Source: Haloarcula marismortui ATCC 43049
Lineage (GTDB): Archaea > Halobacteriota > Halobacteria > Halobacteriales > Haloarculaceae
Assembly (NCBI RefSeq): GCF_000011085.1
Contig: NC_006393.1
Location: 1 to 64,000 of the forward strand
Reading direction: 5' to 3'
Length of the DNA stretch: 64,000 nucleotides
The notes beneath the pieces were generated by a model. That model was not told where the DNA came from. It ran no database searches and saw only the letters and a list, made by a program, of their open reading frames with translations. Position 1 is the first letter of the stretch. The number at the start of each line of letters is the position of its first letter. Both the position numbers and the translations under genes were made by a program. Shown piece by piece: positions 32,911 to 41,929 of the stretch.

Positions 32911-34161
32911 CTATTCTTGTTCATTGGATTGATCAATGATTTCTCTTTCAGTTGTTCCAGGGACACGCTGTACACTTCGATTGATGTCTTTCCAGTCTGA
33001 GCGAGCGTAGCCGAGGCTATCGTCTGGCGAGAGATAATTCATAACACTGGGATACTCGCTATAGCCGCGCTCACGGCTATCGACACCCGGATCATAGATA
33101 TCTAAAAGATGCCCAAGTTCATGCATAAATATGTGCCCCGTTGCTTCATCTGAAGCTAACTCAACAAACGCGACTGAGTCGACTGCAAGACCACCGTTTG
33201 ACATAGCGTTACCAGGTCTCTTGACAGTACTTACAATCTGGATATAATAATATCCAGCATTATCTGGGGAGGTGACCGTCTTCCCGCCACTCTTACAGCC
33301 ATATCGAATTTGGTCTCTAATATAGCCTGAGGCATCTTCACAACGGAGATTATCGTCATGGTCGATGTGTAGGTCAATGCCGGATGAGCCATCTGGATTC
33401 TCAATTGGTGCTTGCTCGAACTCGTCGGTCATATCCCGGATAACACTGCGCGATAGTCTAGATTTATAATCTACTTCAACGAAAATATCCTTCTGCAGTG
33501 GATCAGCGCCAGGGAACCGATCGGTCATATCGACTTCCGCACCGTCTGGGAGCCCATCGTCGTCAGTATCACTATCTGATGCATCAGTCCTAAGATCAAG
33601 CTCTCGGTCATCATTCAATCCATCACTATCTGTGTCGTTTGCCCGCGGATTGGTACCGTGTTTATTGAGTTCTGCATCATCAGCGAGGCCGTCCCCATCC
33701 GTGTCAACTAGTGTTGGATCCGTTCCATGCGTGTTTAGTTCCGCCCCATCGGAAAGACCGTCTCCGTCAGTGTCGGCTATTGTAGGGTCCGTTCCATGCG
33801 TGTTTAGTTCCACCCCATCAGAAAGACCGTCTCCGTCAGTGTCGGCTATTGTAGGGTCCGTTCCATGCGTGTTTAGTTCCGCCCCATCAGAAAGACCGTC
33901 CTCATCGGTATCTGAGTTGTTTGGGTCTGTAGACAGTTTTTGTTCGCGTGCATTAGACAACCCATCATTGTCGCTATCGATATCAGCTGGGTCCGGTGTC
34001 GCCGTTGCCTGTGTTGCTGTCTGTTCAGTTTGAGTTGGTGGCACCTCGGTTCCACTCTCTTCGATACCGTCTGCCGGCGCCGTTGAATCCTCTTGCAGAA
34101 TGCCACTGCAGCCTGCGAGAGCTACAGTCAGTAAAAGCAGAGCGATTCTGGTTTTTTGCAC
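32911..34161 (-). CDS. Lipoprotein with TSP3 calcium repeats and a metzincin-like protease domain
   Basis: 416 aa. Signal peptide with lipobox LAGC (C18), a Thr/Gln/Glu-rich linker, then seven or so thrombospondin type-3 Ca-binding repeats (DTDGDGLSDGAELNTHGTDP) over about residues 60-205. The C-terminal domain has HELGHLLDIYD (H347, E348, H351, D357 as possible third ligand) and a Met-turn-like SVMNY (near 373). Predicted zinc protease tethered to the outer membrane face. Adjacent repeat units are nearly identical in DNA, so repeat number may vary between strains. Confidence 0.88.
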   Translation of the reverse strand: MQKTRIALLLLTVALAGCSGILQEDSTAPADGIEESGTEVPPTQTEQTATQATATPDPADIDSDNDGLSNAREQKLSTDPNNSDTDEDGLSDGAELNTHGTDPTIADTDGDGLSDGVELNTHGTDPTIADTDGDGLSDGAELNTHGTDPTLVDTDGDGLADDAELNKHGTNPRANDTDSDGLNDDRELDLRTDASDSDTDDDGLPDGAEVDMTDRFPGADPLQKDIFVEVDYKSRLSRSVIRDMTDEFEQAPIENPDGSSGIDLHIDHDDNLRCEDASGYIRDQIRYGCKSGGKTVTSPDNAGYYYIQIVSTVKRPGNAMSNGGLAVDSVAFVELASDEATGHIFMHELGHLLDIYDPGVDSRERGYSEYPSVMNYLSPDDSLGYARSDWKDINRSVQRVPGTTEREIIDQSNEQE

Positions 34162-34189
34162 ACTCGGTGAATATGTGTATAAAATATAA

Positions 34190-34432
34190 TGGCTAACTTA
34201 CTGACAACAATTGCCGGAGCTGACTCAGGTCGCGACGGCCTGAGCGCGACAGCGATACCTCTACCTTTTTGTTGAACTGCGTGCGTGTTTTGCATGGGTT
34301 GCGATGGTTTCCGAACTCACCCGCTGACGGACCGCGACCTCGCGCCGGGACCTGGTGAGGCAGGTCCCACGACGGCGCGGGTACGTACCTGTAGCTGATG
34401 GGTGACTGGTATGTAAACCCTGCTTGGACTTC
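34190..34432. other. Spacer with a bulged GC-rich hairpin
   Basis: CGCGCCG...CGGCGCG (34341-34347, 34373-34379) encloses GGACCTG/CAGGTCC (34348-34354, 34361-34367). No gene seen. Confidence 0.35.
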
Positions 34433-34736
34433 CGGGAGAGAGTTGATAGAATCCCAGCGCGAAAACACAGTAGTTGATGACATCCACGACCTCTTCGAAA
34501 ATAAGTGGGACTGGTACGACGAGTAGACTACTGATTATCAAGCTCGTTATGAATTGCGACACGGAGAAATCGACGGGGAAGCCCCGCTCCCGATGAACTG
34601 TGACAACCCCGATATGCAGCGACACTGCATCGGTAAATCGTTCTGTGCATACAACATTTATCAGAGCTTGCCCTTCCCCGAGTCGATGTACGACCAGCTC
34701 GATGACAGTGATGGCACAGGTCAGTATCAAGCATAG
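34433..34736 (+). pseudogene. C-terminal part of a decayed Cys-rich plasmid gene
   Basis: Reading from about 34433 gives RELIESQRENTVVDDIHDLF and ENKWDWYDE, a TAG at 34524-34526, then TTDYQARYELRHGEIDGEAP, LPMNCDNPDMQRHCIGKSFC, AYNIYQSLPFPESMYDQL and stop. Three cysteines suggest a metal site. It vaguely recalls the Cys-rich part of primase-like plasmid proteins, but I cannot assign it. The internal stop and missing 5' part mark it as dead. Confidence 0.5.
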
Positions 34737-34959
34737 ATCCGCATAGATAGAGCTCGGGTTTTCTCAATCAGTTGGTCACAGTCTCACAGTCACCACTCTA
34801 TCGTGCCTGAGTAGGACGCTATCTCAGTGGAGCTGCTGGCCAAGACCTGTTAGAGTTTAGTTTATTTCTTACTGTGAAACTAATTCAGAGATCTCAGCGT
34901 GAAAACTGGCGAGTGCCATCGGCATACCCGAAATACCAGCGGTTACGGGGTGAGTCGTA

Positions 34960-35648
34960 GTGTTCAGATAAGGATTGAAGAGTGAGGCACGGCGATTTTG
35001 AAGTGTCTATGCCCAAAAACGCCGGCCTCGGCGGTAGTATCGACCAAATCGACTTAGATTTTGTGGAGCGAGAAGCGACACCGCGACTGCTGATGAAGCT
35101 GAGTATTCAGCTGCATTTGGCTGGACTATCACTTTCGAATACTGTCTCGGTTCTTGAAATATTCGGTGTCCAACGCGCTCGATCAACTGTCTATAATTGG
35201 GTTCACAAAGCAGATTTACAGCCCAAAGATGGACAGTCACCGGATCACGTTGCGGTTGACGAAACTGTGATCCAACTCAACGGTGAGAGATATTGGCTGT
35301 ACGCCGCTGTCGATCCACAAACGAACAAATTGCTTCATACGAAGCTTAGACCAACTACAACAAAGGTTCTCGCCCATGCATTTCTCACCGAACTCTCTGA
35401 GAAACACGACGTCGACGACGCCGTGTTTCTCGTCGATGGCTCCAGATCGTTACAAGCTGTGTGTCAACGACATGGCTTCGATTTCAGATACGAAAAACAT
35501 GGAAATCGGAATGCTGTTGAACGTGTCTTCAGAGAAATAAAACGACGAACTGTCTGTTTCTCAAACTGTTTCAGCAACGCCGAAGCGGAAACAGCCGATG
35601 ATTGGATCAGATCGTTCAGCTTCGCATGGAATCAGCTTATCTGAACAC
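34960..35648 (+). mobile_element. 689-bp IS6-family element, no target repeat
   Basis: 13-bp perfect ends GTGTTCAGATAAG (34960-34972) / CTTATCTGAACAC (35636-35648). Flanks (GAGTCGTA and GATGGGGG) differ, so one side was probably rearranged after insertion. Distinct from the IS6 element at 21649. Confidence 0.85.
35009..35644 (+). CDS. IS6-family transposase
   Basis: 211 aa from ATG 35009 (MPKNAGLGGSIDQIDLDFVE). HTH region GLSLSNTVSVLEIFGVQRAR; DDE residues D in HVAVDETVIQL, D in VFLVDGSRSLQ, E in NAVERVFREIKRRT. C-terminus ends in the terminal repeat. Appears intact. Confidence 0.9.
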   Translation: MPKNAGLGGSIDQIDLDFVEREATPRLLMKLSIQLHLAGLSLSNTVSVLEIFGVQRARSTVYNWVHKADLQPKDGQSPDHVAVDETVIQLNGERYWLYAAVDPQTNKLLHTKLRPTTTKVLAHAFLTELSEKHDVDDAVFLVDGSRSLQAVCQRHGFDFRYEKHGNRNAVERVFREIKRRTVCFSNCFSNAEAETADDWIRSFSFAWNQLI

Positions 35649-35693
35649 GATGGGGGTAATCGTCCAAAGAGAAAGGGGGGTAAAAGGGTAAAG

Positions 35694-37096
35694 CATTCGT
35701 CTTTAGCTAAGACTCACACCTCGGTTGTGTAGCGGTAGCGAGCGTCTCTTGTAAGATCGGTCGTTGTTGGTGGATCTTCTGAGCATCCTCGATCAGCCGC
35801 TCCAGCAACGGCGGTGGCGAGTAGCCGAGGTACTCACCGAGTTCGTGGAGGATGAGCTGGGCGTGCGACCGGAAGGTCGCCGCCCAGCGTTCCGGCGGAA
35901 ACACGATCTCATCGTCGGCCTGCTCGGTGACCAGATCCAACAACTCTCGGCTCACCAGCAGTGACAGCAACGCAGCGTATAGTAGAATTTTCACGACATC
36001 AGGGTTGTTCGTGTCGAATTCGTCCAGTTCGTACTGCGTTTTCAACTCACGGAACAACGTTTCTACCTCCCATCGACACCGATACAGCGTCGCTAGATCC
36101 GCCGGGAGAAACTCCTCTCTCGGCAGATTCGTGATGTACAGGTGGTAGTCGTCGGCGTCCTCGTTGCGGACGCCGACGACGCGAAACCGCTTCGTGTCCA
36201 GCGACCGAGTTCCCTCGTACTGGCCGCGCTTGAATTCTGCTTCCACCTCTACGTCGATGTACTTCCGCGAGAGATCATTGACCACGTCGTGGATCTGCTT
36301 GCCCTCCAAGGGAATGGCGCGGCCGCGCCATTCCCGTAATTCCGCCGTTATCACCGGATTTGCGTTCTGCTTCAGCCGACTCACAAAGTAGCCGTCGTTC
36401 TCGTCGATCAACGCAAAGCGGCGGTATTTGAAGTACGCCCGATCAAACAGAACCAGTCGTCCTTGCAGCCACGATCCCGTCTTGAACAGCGCGCTGTCGT
36501 GCGTTTTCTCATCAGTCACATCGATCCGTTCAATCGTCTGGTCGGTGGCGTTGTGGAGCAGGTGGAGCTTCGCTCCAGCCTGCTCCTCGTGGCGGGCTTG
36601 AAACTCATCAGAGAGGAACTCGTGCAACCGCAACACGGTTCCATCAGCGATCATCACGTCCCTGAATCGGTCGATATCAGCGTCAACAGCATCAGGGACA
36701 GCGACCTCGTCGAGCGCGGCCTCGACGAGGTCGCGGAGATACTCTGCAAGAGTAGGCGTCAACCGGTGATAGAAACCGCCAGAAGAGATCGGTTCGTCAG
36801 CTGTAGCGTTGTAGCAGCGTCTAAACCCAGCGAGTGTTCGGCTCTCGCCTGCGGCGAAGCCGAACACGAGCGCCCACATGAGGACAGGAATCTGAAGCTT
36901 GCCCTCTCGCTCGACCACGCCGAGTTCCTCGGCGTGCTCTTCGAGGAACTCGGAGGGAAACAGTGTAGTGAGCCGACGCATGATTCTCGACGAGGAGGTG
37001 TCAGTGTGCACAGCGGACTCCTCCTCATTCCTCTCGAAAAGTAGCCTCGATAAGCCGCTGCTGTCACGTGGTTCGTCTCTTAGCTAAAGACAGATG
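35694..37096 (-). mobile_element. 1,403-bp ISH8-like (IS4 family) element with 10-bp target repeats
   Basis: Ends CATTCGTCTTTAGCTAAGA and, in reverse, CATCTGTCTTTAGCTAAGA. Target AAGGGTAAAG is duplicated at 35684-35693 and 37097-37106. Length and ends agree with ISH8. It is the only complete copy here; broken copies lie at 6139, 46737 and 58694. Confidence 0.92.
35707..37011 (-). CDS. ISH8-like IS4-family transposase
   Basis: 434 aa from GTG 37011, or 424 from the ATG at 36981 (MRRLTTLFPSEFLEEHAEEL), which other copies support. D in VMIADGTVLRLHE, D in VLFDRAYFKYRRF, and YRCRWEVETLFRELKTQY with the Y-R-E-K signature. Intact and probably functional. Confidence 0.93.
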   Translation of the reverse strand: MHTDTSSSRIMRRLTTLFPSEFLEEHAEELGVVEREGKLQIPVLMWALVFGFAAGESRTLAGFRRCYNATADEPISSGGFYHRLTPTLAEYLRDLVEAALDEVAVPDAVDADIDRFRDVMIADGTVLRLHEFLSDEFQARHEEQAGAKLHLLHNATDQTIERIDVTDEKTHDSALFKTGSWLQGRLVLFDRAYFKYRRFALIDENDGYFVSRLKQNANPVITAELREWRGRAIPLEGKQIHDVVNDLSRKYIDVEVEAEFKRGQYEGTRSLDTKRFRVVGVRNEDADDYHLYITNLPREEFLPADLATLYRCRWEVETLFRELKTQYELDEFDTNNPDVVKILLYAALLSLLVSRELLDLVTEQADDEIVFPPERWAATFRSHAQLILHELGEYLGYSPPPLLERLIEDAQKIHQQRPILQETLATATQPRCES

Positions 37097-37106
37097 AAGG
37101 GTAAAG

Positions 37107-37618
37107 TGAGGTGAAGCCAGAGCCGACCGAAAGAGGGCTTCAGGTGAGCGCCAAGGGGGCGACCCCCAAGAGGGGCGAACTATCAGGATGACTAGACAGG
37201 TGCGACAGTGGGACCGACAGGCTGGTGACACAGCAGTGGGCCGCCGGCAGTGCAGACTGAGGTCGGACAGTGGACGTCGGCGGCGGTGGGACAGTGGGCC
37301 AGGCCAGAGCCAGAGTGGAAGGGAGATCGCGACGACTGGGTGGGCGGCCATCATGGCGACAATGGCGGAGGACTGACTCGAGGATCAGTGGGGAGAGTCA
37401 TCTTGCACACGGGGTAGTGGGCCCTGAGCGAAGAGGAAGACACAGTGGGCGAGACAGTAGACACTCGATGGGGACGACCGCAATCCTATCAGGTTCACAA
37501 CACAGGAAATTTCGCGCGTTGTCGGACTGGGTCATCGCCGCCGCGACGGCCCACAACAACACTCGAAACAGGGGGGTTCTTTCAGCGGAAACGGTGGGGT
37601 GTTTTCCATCGGTGGCCG
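37107..37618. other. Purine-rich segment with ACAGTGG repeats and an ORB-like motif
   Basis: No convincing gene on either strand. The top strand repeats (A)CAGTGG, for example near 37195, 37234, 37263, 37293 and 37440. Near 37580 CAGCGGAAACGGTGGGGT closely resembles the G-rich ORB of haloarchaeal chromosomal origins, with a G6 tract just upstream. It may be a decayed second origin; see findings. Confidence 0.4.
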
Positions 37619-38544
37619 TGGTGAATCGCCAGACATAGCTTGATTCCACGGCTACAGAGTCTCCTTGATGTTGTGAACGACACACATCAGAACGAGTTCA
37701 CGAAACTCACCGTACCAAGTTCGCGCACGCACGGCGTCGCCGAGCGTGCGCTTGATTGTGGAGAAGACGGTCTCACACATCGCTCGTTGGCGGTATCGAG
37801 GCCCATCGATCCGCGCGTTGTGCGCGTGATCGATGGGCCGGAACTCACGGTGTTTGATCAGGGGTCTTACGCCCTCTTCGCGGAGTTTTTCGCGTAAATC
37901 CATCCAATCGTAGCCTTTGTCGGCAGCGAGGCTGGCGAGGTCGCCGCGTTGCGCGGGCGACCTGCCAGCCGAGTTGCGTGTCGTGGCGTTTCTCAGTCGT
38001 ACAGTGCACGTCTAGAATGGCTTGGCTTTCTGTGTCGACGAGAGCTGTCGCTTTGAGCGTCTGAACCCGGTAATTCGTCCGGCGGCAGTAGTGTTTGCTA
38101 GCGTTTTCGCGGTCGAAAAATGTCGCATCGATAGCGGCGTGACCAGATGGCTCGTGCTCCTGCGCCGACAGGCGCAGCAGCACTCGCCAGAGTGCAGTCT
38201 TGATTCTGTCAAACCACTTGACTAGCGTGGAGTGGTCGGGGAGATCGGCCGCGTCGAGGCCGATCTCCCCGAGTATCTGTGGCATCTCACTCAGCAAATC
38301 AAGTGCTACTCGGTAGGATTTTTCCAGGTAAACCCGCAGACAGTGCAGCGACACCACCGCATACTCGGCGAAGCCGCCACCCCCTTCGGGGGCGGCGACT
38401 TCGCCTCGCTCACCAACAGCATTTTTAGCTAACTGGACTGCTTTCTTCGTGAAGCGGGAGATCTTCGACATAGAGCATCGGCGGTTTCCCGCTTCATACC
38501 ACTAGTTCTAACGGTCGAAACCGACGCAGTCCCGCGATTCACCA
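37619..38544 (-). mobile_element. 926-bp IS5-family element
   Basis: 11-bp perfect ends TGGTGAATCGC (37619-37629) / GCGATTCACCA (38534-38544). Length agrees with the 929-bp IS5 element at 4465. No adjacent target repeat is evident. The transposase has a frameshift. Confidence 0.65.
37652..38471 (-). pseudogene. IS5-family transposase with one frameshift
   Basis: From ATG 38471 the frame gives the N-terminal 180 residues (D in GHAAIDATFFDRENASKHYC). Near 37955 the frame shifts; the other frame continues with LASLAADKGYDWMDLREKLR and the C-terminal ETVFSTIKRTLGDAVRAR. A single-base change would restore it. A damaged relative lies at 47784-48100. Confidence 0.82.
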
Positions 38545-38696
38545 GAGCCCATCGGTAGGACTACCGGCAACACGACCGCGACGACCGTGACCGAGATGGA
38601 CCAGTCCTCGAAAGCCCGCGGGTGCTCGACCGACCGTTCCGGGGCCCGCTGATATATCAACTCGAAAATAATCAGATATCGGTACGGAGGAGACAT
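38545..38696 (-). pseudogene. Truncated small membrane protein gene
   Basis: ATG 38696: MSPPYRYLIIFELIYQRAPE, then a helix WSISVTVVAVVLPVVLPMGS that runs into the IS5 end at 38544. Further codons belong to the element. Original length and function unknown. Confidence 0.5.
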
Positions 38697-38736
38697 CTAC
38701 CCACCGCAAAAACGGGTACTTCAGATTCAAGCAGGT

Positions 38737-39153
38737 CTAGAGGACAGTGATACCGAGACTATATGCCCAAGACTGTGGCCCGATCGCAACGATAACGAGT
38801 GCACCGCCGGCTAGTGCAATATTCTTCAGGAACTGCGTCATCTCGGTCTGCTGTTCTTCCTCGGAGACTGCCCAGAAGTCGTGGAATATGAGCGCAGAAA
38901 CGATAAGGAACCCAGCAATCACCACTGCGCTCACCGCAGGTAGCACACCGGCAATAATCCCGAGCCCGCCTAGAATGAGGAGGACCCCAGAGAGTAGCAC
39001 ACCAGCCTTGGGTGCCGGGAGGCCCTTGTACTCTGCATAGCCAGTCATTTCTTCTGTTTCGAAAAAATGGTTCAGACCAGTAAACGCGAGCACACCCCCA
39101 AACAGAATGCGGCCGATGAGAAGTGCTACTCCCTCGGCACCTGTAATAGCCAT
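38737..39153 (-). CDS. DoxX-family membrane protein
   Basis: 138 aa, four helices: ALLIGRILFGGVLAFTGLNH, GVLLSGVLLILGGLGIIAGV, AVVIAGFLIVSALIFHDFW and the last IALAGGALVIVAIGPQSWAY. DoxX motifs RxxxG near the start and HDFW after helix 3. DoxX proteins are linked to redox balance and sulfur/quinone metabolism, but the precise role in haloarchaea is unknown. Possibly operonic with the truncated membrane gene at 38696. Confidence 0.9.
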   Translation of the reverse strand: MAITGAEGVALLIGRILFGGVLAFTGLNHFFETEEMTGYAEYKGLPAPKAGVLLSGVLLILGGLGIIAGVLPAVSAVVIAGFLIVSALIFHDFWAVSEEEQQTEMTQFLKNIALAGGALVIVAIGPQSWAYSLGITVL

Positions 39154-39341
39154 TATCGACGCACCTCCTGAGATACCTTCGCTCTATTCTTCCTTATTGT
39201 TTCAACTATTATGGCCAAGTATACCATATCTAATGCTAAACGGGACGCATTTGTAGGTGTTTGGCGACATCCATACCACTATGTAACACCGGTGTTACTG
39301 GCCCAGTTAAACTTCTCAACCCCCTACCCAGAAGTGTAGCT

Positions 39342-39548
39342 ATGTCACACGATGATGACGACGAACGGTACGACGCTTCCCAGCAAGAGTTCGACGACGT
39401 GTCTGAACTTCTTCTGCCGGAATCAAGTAGTGTCGACAGTCAGCTCCGACTCCATGATGCGGAGGCAAACACGCTTCTCTACGTTACGGAGAGTAGTGAG
39501 GGCATCTCAGTGAACGTCCGCGACGACTCGGCGTTTACTGACGGATGA
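39342..39548 (+). CDS. Small acidic protein, paralogue of the next gene
   Basis: 68 aa from ATG 39342 (MSHDDDDERYDASQQEFDDV). It shares the order RY-x-QEF-DDV-L/F-P ... LRLHD-A-TLLYVT with the protein encoded next, but has no signal sequence. Overlaps it by ATGA. Function unknown. Confidence 0.7.
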   Translation: MSHDDDDERYDASQQEFDDVSELLLPESSSVDSQLRLHDAEANTLLYVTESSEGISVNVRDDSAFTDG

Positions 39549-39826
39549 ATCGACGAACATACCTCTCGGCTGTAGCGGCAGCGCTTGGTGTGACCGCCAC
39601 CTCAGGTGCTGTCACTGCAGACGATGACAATGACCGGTATGAGTCAGTAACTCAAGAGTTTGCGGATGTGACGCAGTTTGCAGCGCCAGACGCTACTGGA
39701 ACTGCTGACAACTACGTCCGTCTCTACGACGATACAACCGAGACGCTGATCTACGGGACTATACAGGGAACTGACCATGTGGCGATAGCGACTCGCGACG
39801 CATCAGAGATCGACTTCACGCCGTAG
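39545..39826 (+). CDS. Small exported protein with Tat-type signal
   Basis: 93 aa. Starts MNRRTYLSAVAAALGVTATS with a twin-arginine motif and Ala-rich core, likely cleaved after VTA. The mature part (DDNDRYESVTQEFADVTQF ... VRLYDDTTETLIYGTI) is homologous to the whole upstream protein. Cytosolic and exported versions of the same small fold would thus be made from one message. Confidence 0.75.
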   Translation: MNRRTYLSAVAAALGVTATSGAVTADDDNDRYESVTQEFADVTQFAAPDATGTADNYVRLYDDTTETLIYGTIQGTDHVAIATRDASEIDFTP

Positions 39827-40145
39827 CTGGTGTGGGGAGCCGATCGTCGGTATCCATGCCAGTGAAGCAAAGTTTACACATCAAGACAAGCAGTACAGTG
39901 ATTGAAGGCTAGTCGTCTGGTTCTTTCAGTTTTTGCCGGGACTACTACGATCACTCCAAGAATTAGCAGACCTGTTGCCGGAAACCCGGTCAACTAAAAG
40001 ACTCGGTTAGCACTCAAAGAGTACCTCAGCGAATGTATTAGAGCACACATGGAACTCACGGGCCACCTGCGGGATATCTCGTCAACCACCCTGAAGCCGC
40101 TGAGTGACCCAAACATATATTTTCAGAGTGTTCATAATATCAGAT
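39827..40145. other. Spacer without a gene
   Basis: Nothing recognised apart from an AT-rich CATATATTTT near 40122, which could be the TATA element of the small gene at 40146. Confidence 0.4.
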
Positions 40146-40283
40146 ATGAACTCTTCAATGGAGGGGCTTGTTTTCGGTCTGGTACTTGTCTTCCTCACAT
40201 TTGCGTACTATCTCTATACGGTCTATCAGGACGGGTATGATCCACTGGCACTGATTAAGACTGGTGAATTAATCGAGCGCTAA
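40146..40283 (+). CDS. 45-aa single-pass membrane protein
   Basis: ATG 40146: MNSSMEGLVFGLVLVFLTFA, then YYLYTVYQDGYDPLALIKTG and ELIER. One membrane helix and a short charged tail, in haloarchaeal style. A different, longer frame overlaps it but looks non-coding. Confidence 0.5.
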   Translation: MNSSMEGLVFGLVLVFLTFAYYLYTVYQDGYDPLALIKTGELIER

Positions 40284-40375
40284 TCGTTGCCCAGCTCTTG
40301 CAGTTTCTTTGCCGGGATCGCTCTTCTGTAGTGGTGAGTACTTTTTCATAACTGGAGCTCGTGGTTCTATCCAAT

Positions 40376-40665
40376 ATGGTCAGCAGAGAGAGTGTTAACG
40401 AGGTCTTTCTGCCGGACAAAGAGGACTGCTTAGAGTATCTGCGTGAACAGCGATGGCCGGACGAGGTGACGTGCCCGCACTGCCGCAGTGCGGACACGAT
40501 CAAGAAAGGAACAACGCGAAAGGACGCTCAACGCTATCGTTGTCAGGACTGTGAGAGCATTTTTAATGATCTCACAGGGACGGTGTTTGCCGAACATCAG
40601 CTCACCATTCCAGAGATGTTCCACATCATTCGAGGGATGGAAGAACATACGACGAACGGAATATC
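40376..40665 (+). pseudogene. IS1595-family transposase, N-terminal zinc-ribbon part
   Basis: ATG 40376. Contains the Zn ribbon CPHC ... CQDC and the LTGTVFAEHQLTIPEMFHII segment typical of IS1595 transposases. Similarity ends around EEHTTNG, about 95 codons in; the ISXO2-like catalytic domain is missing. Confidence 0.8.
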
Positions 40666-40698
40666 TTATTTGTGTAGTTGTATTATACTGTACCGAGA

Positions 40699-41415
40699 AT
40701 GCAATACTCTGATGATGAGCTCTTAGATGAGATACGCAAGCTAGCAAGTGAACTCGGACATCCCCCGTCGCTTGCAGAGTTTCGCGAGCAGGGTAGACAC
40801 TCCGCTTCAACATACTATTCTCGATTTGGATCTTGGAATGAGGCTATTGAACAAGCAGGATACGACCCAAATGAGTCGGACTCTAAAGTTTCTGAAGCGG
40901 ATCTATTGGAAGAGTTGCAACGACTGGCTGACGATCTTAATAAAAAACCAACTGCTTTAGATATGAATAAACATGGTAGATATTGGCGTTCTACCTATAA
41001 AAACGAGTTTGGATCATGGAATAACGCCTTAGAAGCAGCTGGCTTTGAGTCCGAAAATGTTGGAGCTACTATTACTGATGACGAGCTTATTGAGGAAATA
41101 AATAGACTTGCGACGGAAATAGGTGGAACACCGAGATTCAAGCACATGGAAGATTTGGGGAACTATGATCCAACCACGTATAGCCAGCACTTTGGATCAT
41201 GGAATGAAGCTCTAGATGAAGCTGGATTTGAGCCCGAAAATCGAGGCAGCAAAATCACCGAAAAGGAACTACTTGATGAAATAACTAGGCTCAAAAATAA
41301 ACTGGGGGACCCACCATCTGCTCGTCAGATGGATGAGATTGGTAAATATGCATCAGCTACATACCAACGGCATTTCGAGTCATGGTCAAACGCCATAGAA
41401 ATTGCTTTTGATTGA
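40699..41415 (+). CDS. Protein made of four HNH-associated repeats
   Basis: 238 aa from ATG 40699. Four ~58-residue repeats, each with DDELLDEIRKLASELGHPPS-like helix, a Y-x-FGSWNEALEAAGF helix, and separated by short charged linkers. These repeats usually precede an HNH/homing-type nuclease domain, which is absent here. Each resembles a small HTH, so it probably binds DNA. Low GC and IS debris on both sides point to transfer. Confidence 0.8.
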   Translation: MQYSDDELLDEIRKLASELGHPPSLAEFREQGRHSASTYYSRFGSWNEAIEQAGYDPNESDSKVSEADLLEELQRLADDLNKKPTALDMNKHGRYWRSTYKNEFGSWNNALEAAGFESENVGATITDDELIEEINRLATEIGGTPRFKHMEDLGNYDPTTYSQHFGSWNEALDEAGFEPENRGSKITEKELLDEITRLKNKLGDPPSARQMDEIGKYASATYQRHFESWSNAIEIAFD

Positions 41416-41558
41416 TGGGTTCTCTGCTCTGAGTTCGTGGTATGAGGGACTTCAGAATATTCCTGAATACTCTCTAGAGCCGCTCTAAGTGGATAAAGCT
41501 AGCATTTCAGGACTGAAGACGCACTAGTTCTACTTCAGTTTCTGAAAGAGACATAACC

Positions 41559-41608
41559 AGTCGATCACATTGGGTTAGAGTAAGCGTCTGCTTGGAGAGG
41601 ATGTGGAG
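41559..41608. repeat. Left-end scrap of the repeat element family, copy B
   Basis: AGTCGATCACATTGGGTTAG followed by AGTAAGCGTCTGCTTGG matches the left end of copies A (13980) and D (47397). It stops at about 41608 and joins an ISH3-like fragment. Confidence 0.65.
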
Positions 41609-41929
41609 CACCCCCAAGCAGACAACGAGTTAGAGGGAGAGCATCTTGTTAATTTTGTCGCTAACAGTCTTGAAAAGGAGCTTTCGGTAGATCTCGGAGA
41701 AGACATTGAGGTCTCTACGGAGACATTGTACGGGGTCCTCGCCAGCGCTAGCGCTGGCGGGACCTCGATCAATCACGTCTGCAAAACGACTGACGACTCA
41801 CCGCACGCCAATACCGTCCGTGGACACCTCCTCGATCAGTTTGAGGTTGATTCGGTTGAGGCGGTTGGAGACACACTGTTGCAACGTGATGCGCTTGAGA
41901 CACCCCCAGATCAACCGGTGGAGGTCTGA
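41603..41929 (+). pseudogene. ISH3-family transposase, N-terminal fragment
   Basis: 108 codons: ELEGEHLVNFVANSLEKELS, then LYGVLASASAGGTSINHVCK and LLQRDALETPPDQPVEV resemble the N-terminal domain of haloarchaeal ISH3 transposases. The catalytic part is missing. 41930-42172 holds nothing recognisable. Confidence 0.65.
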
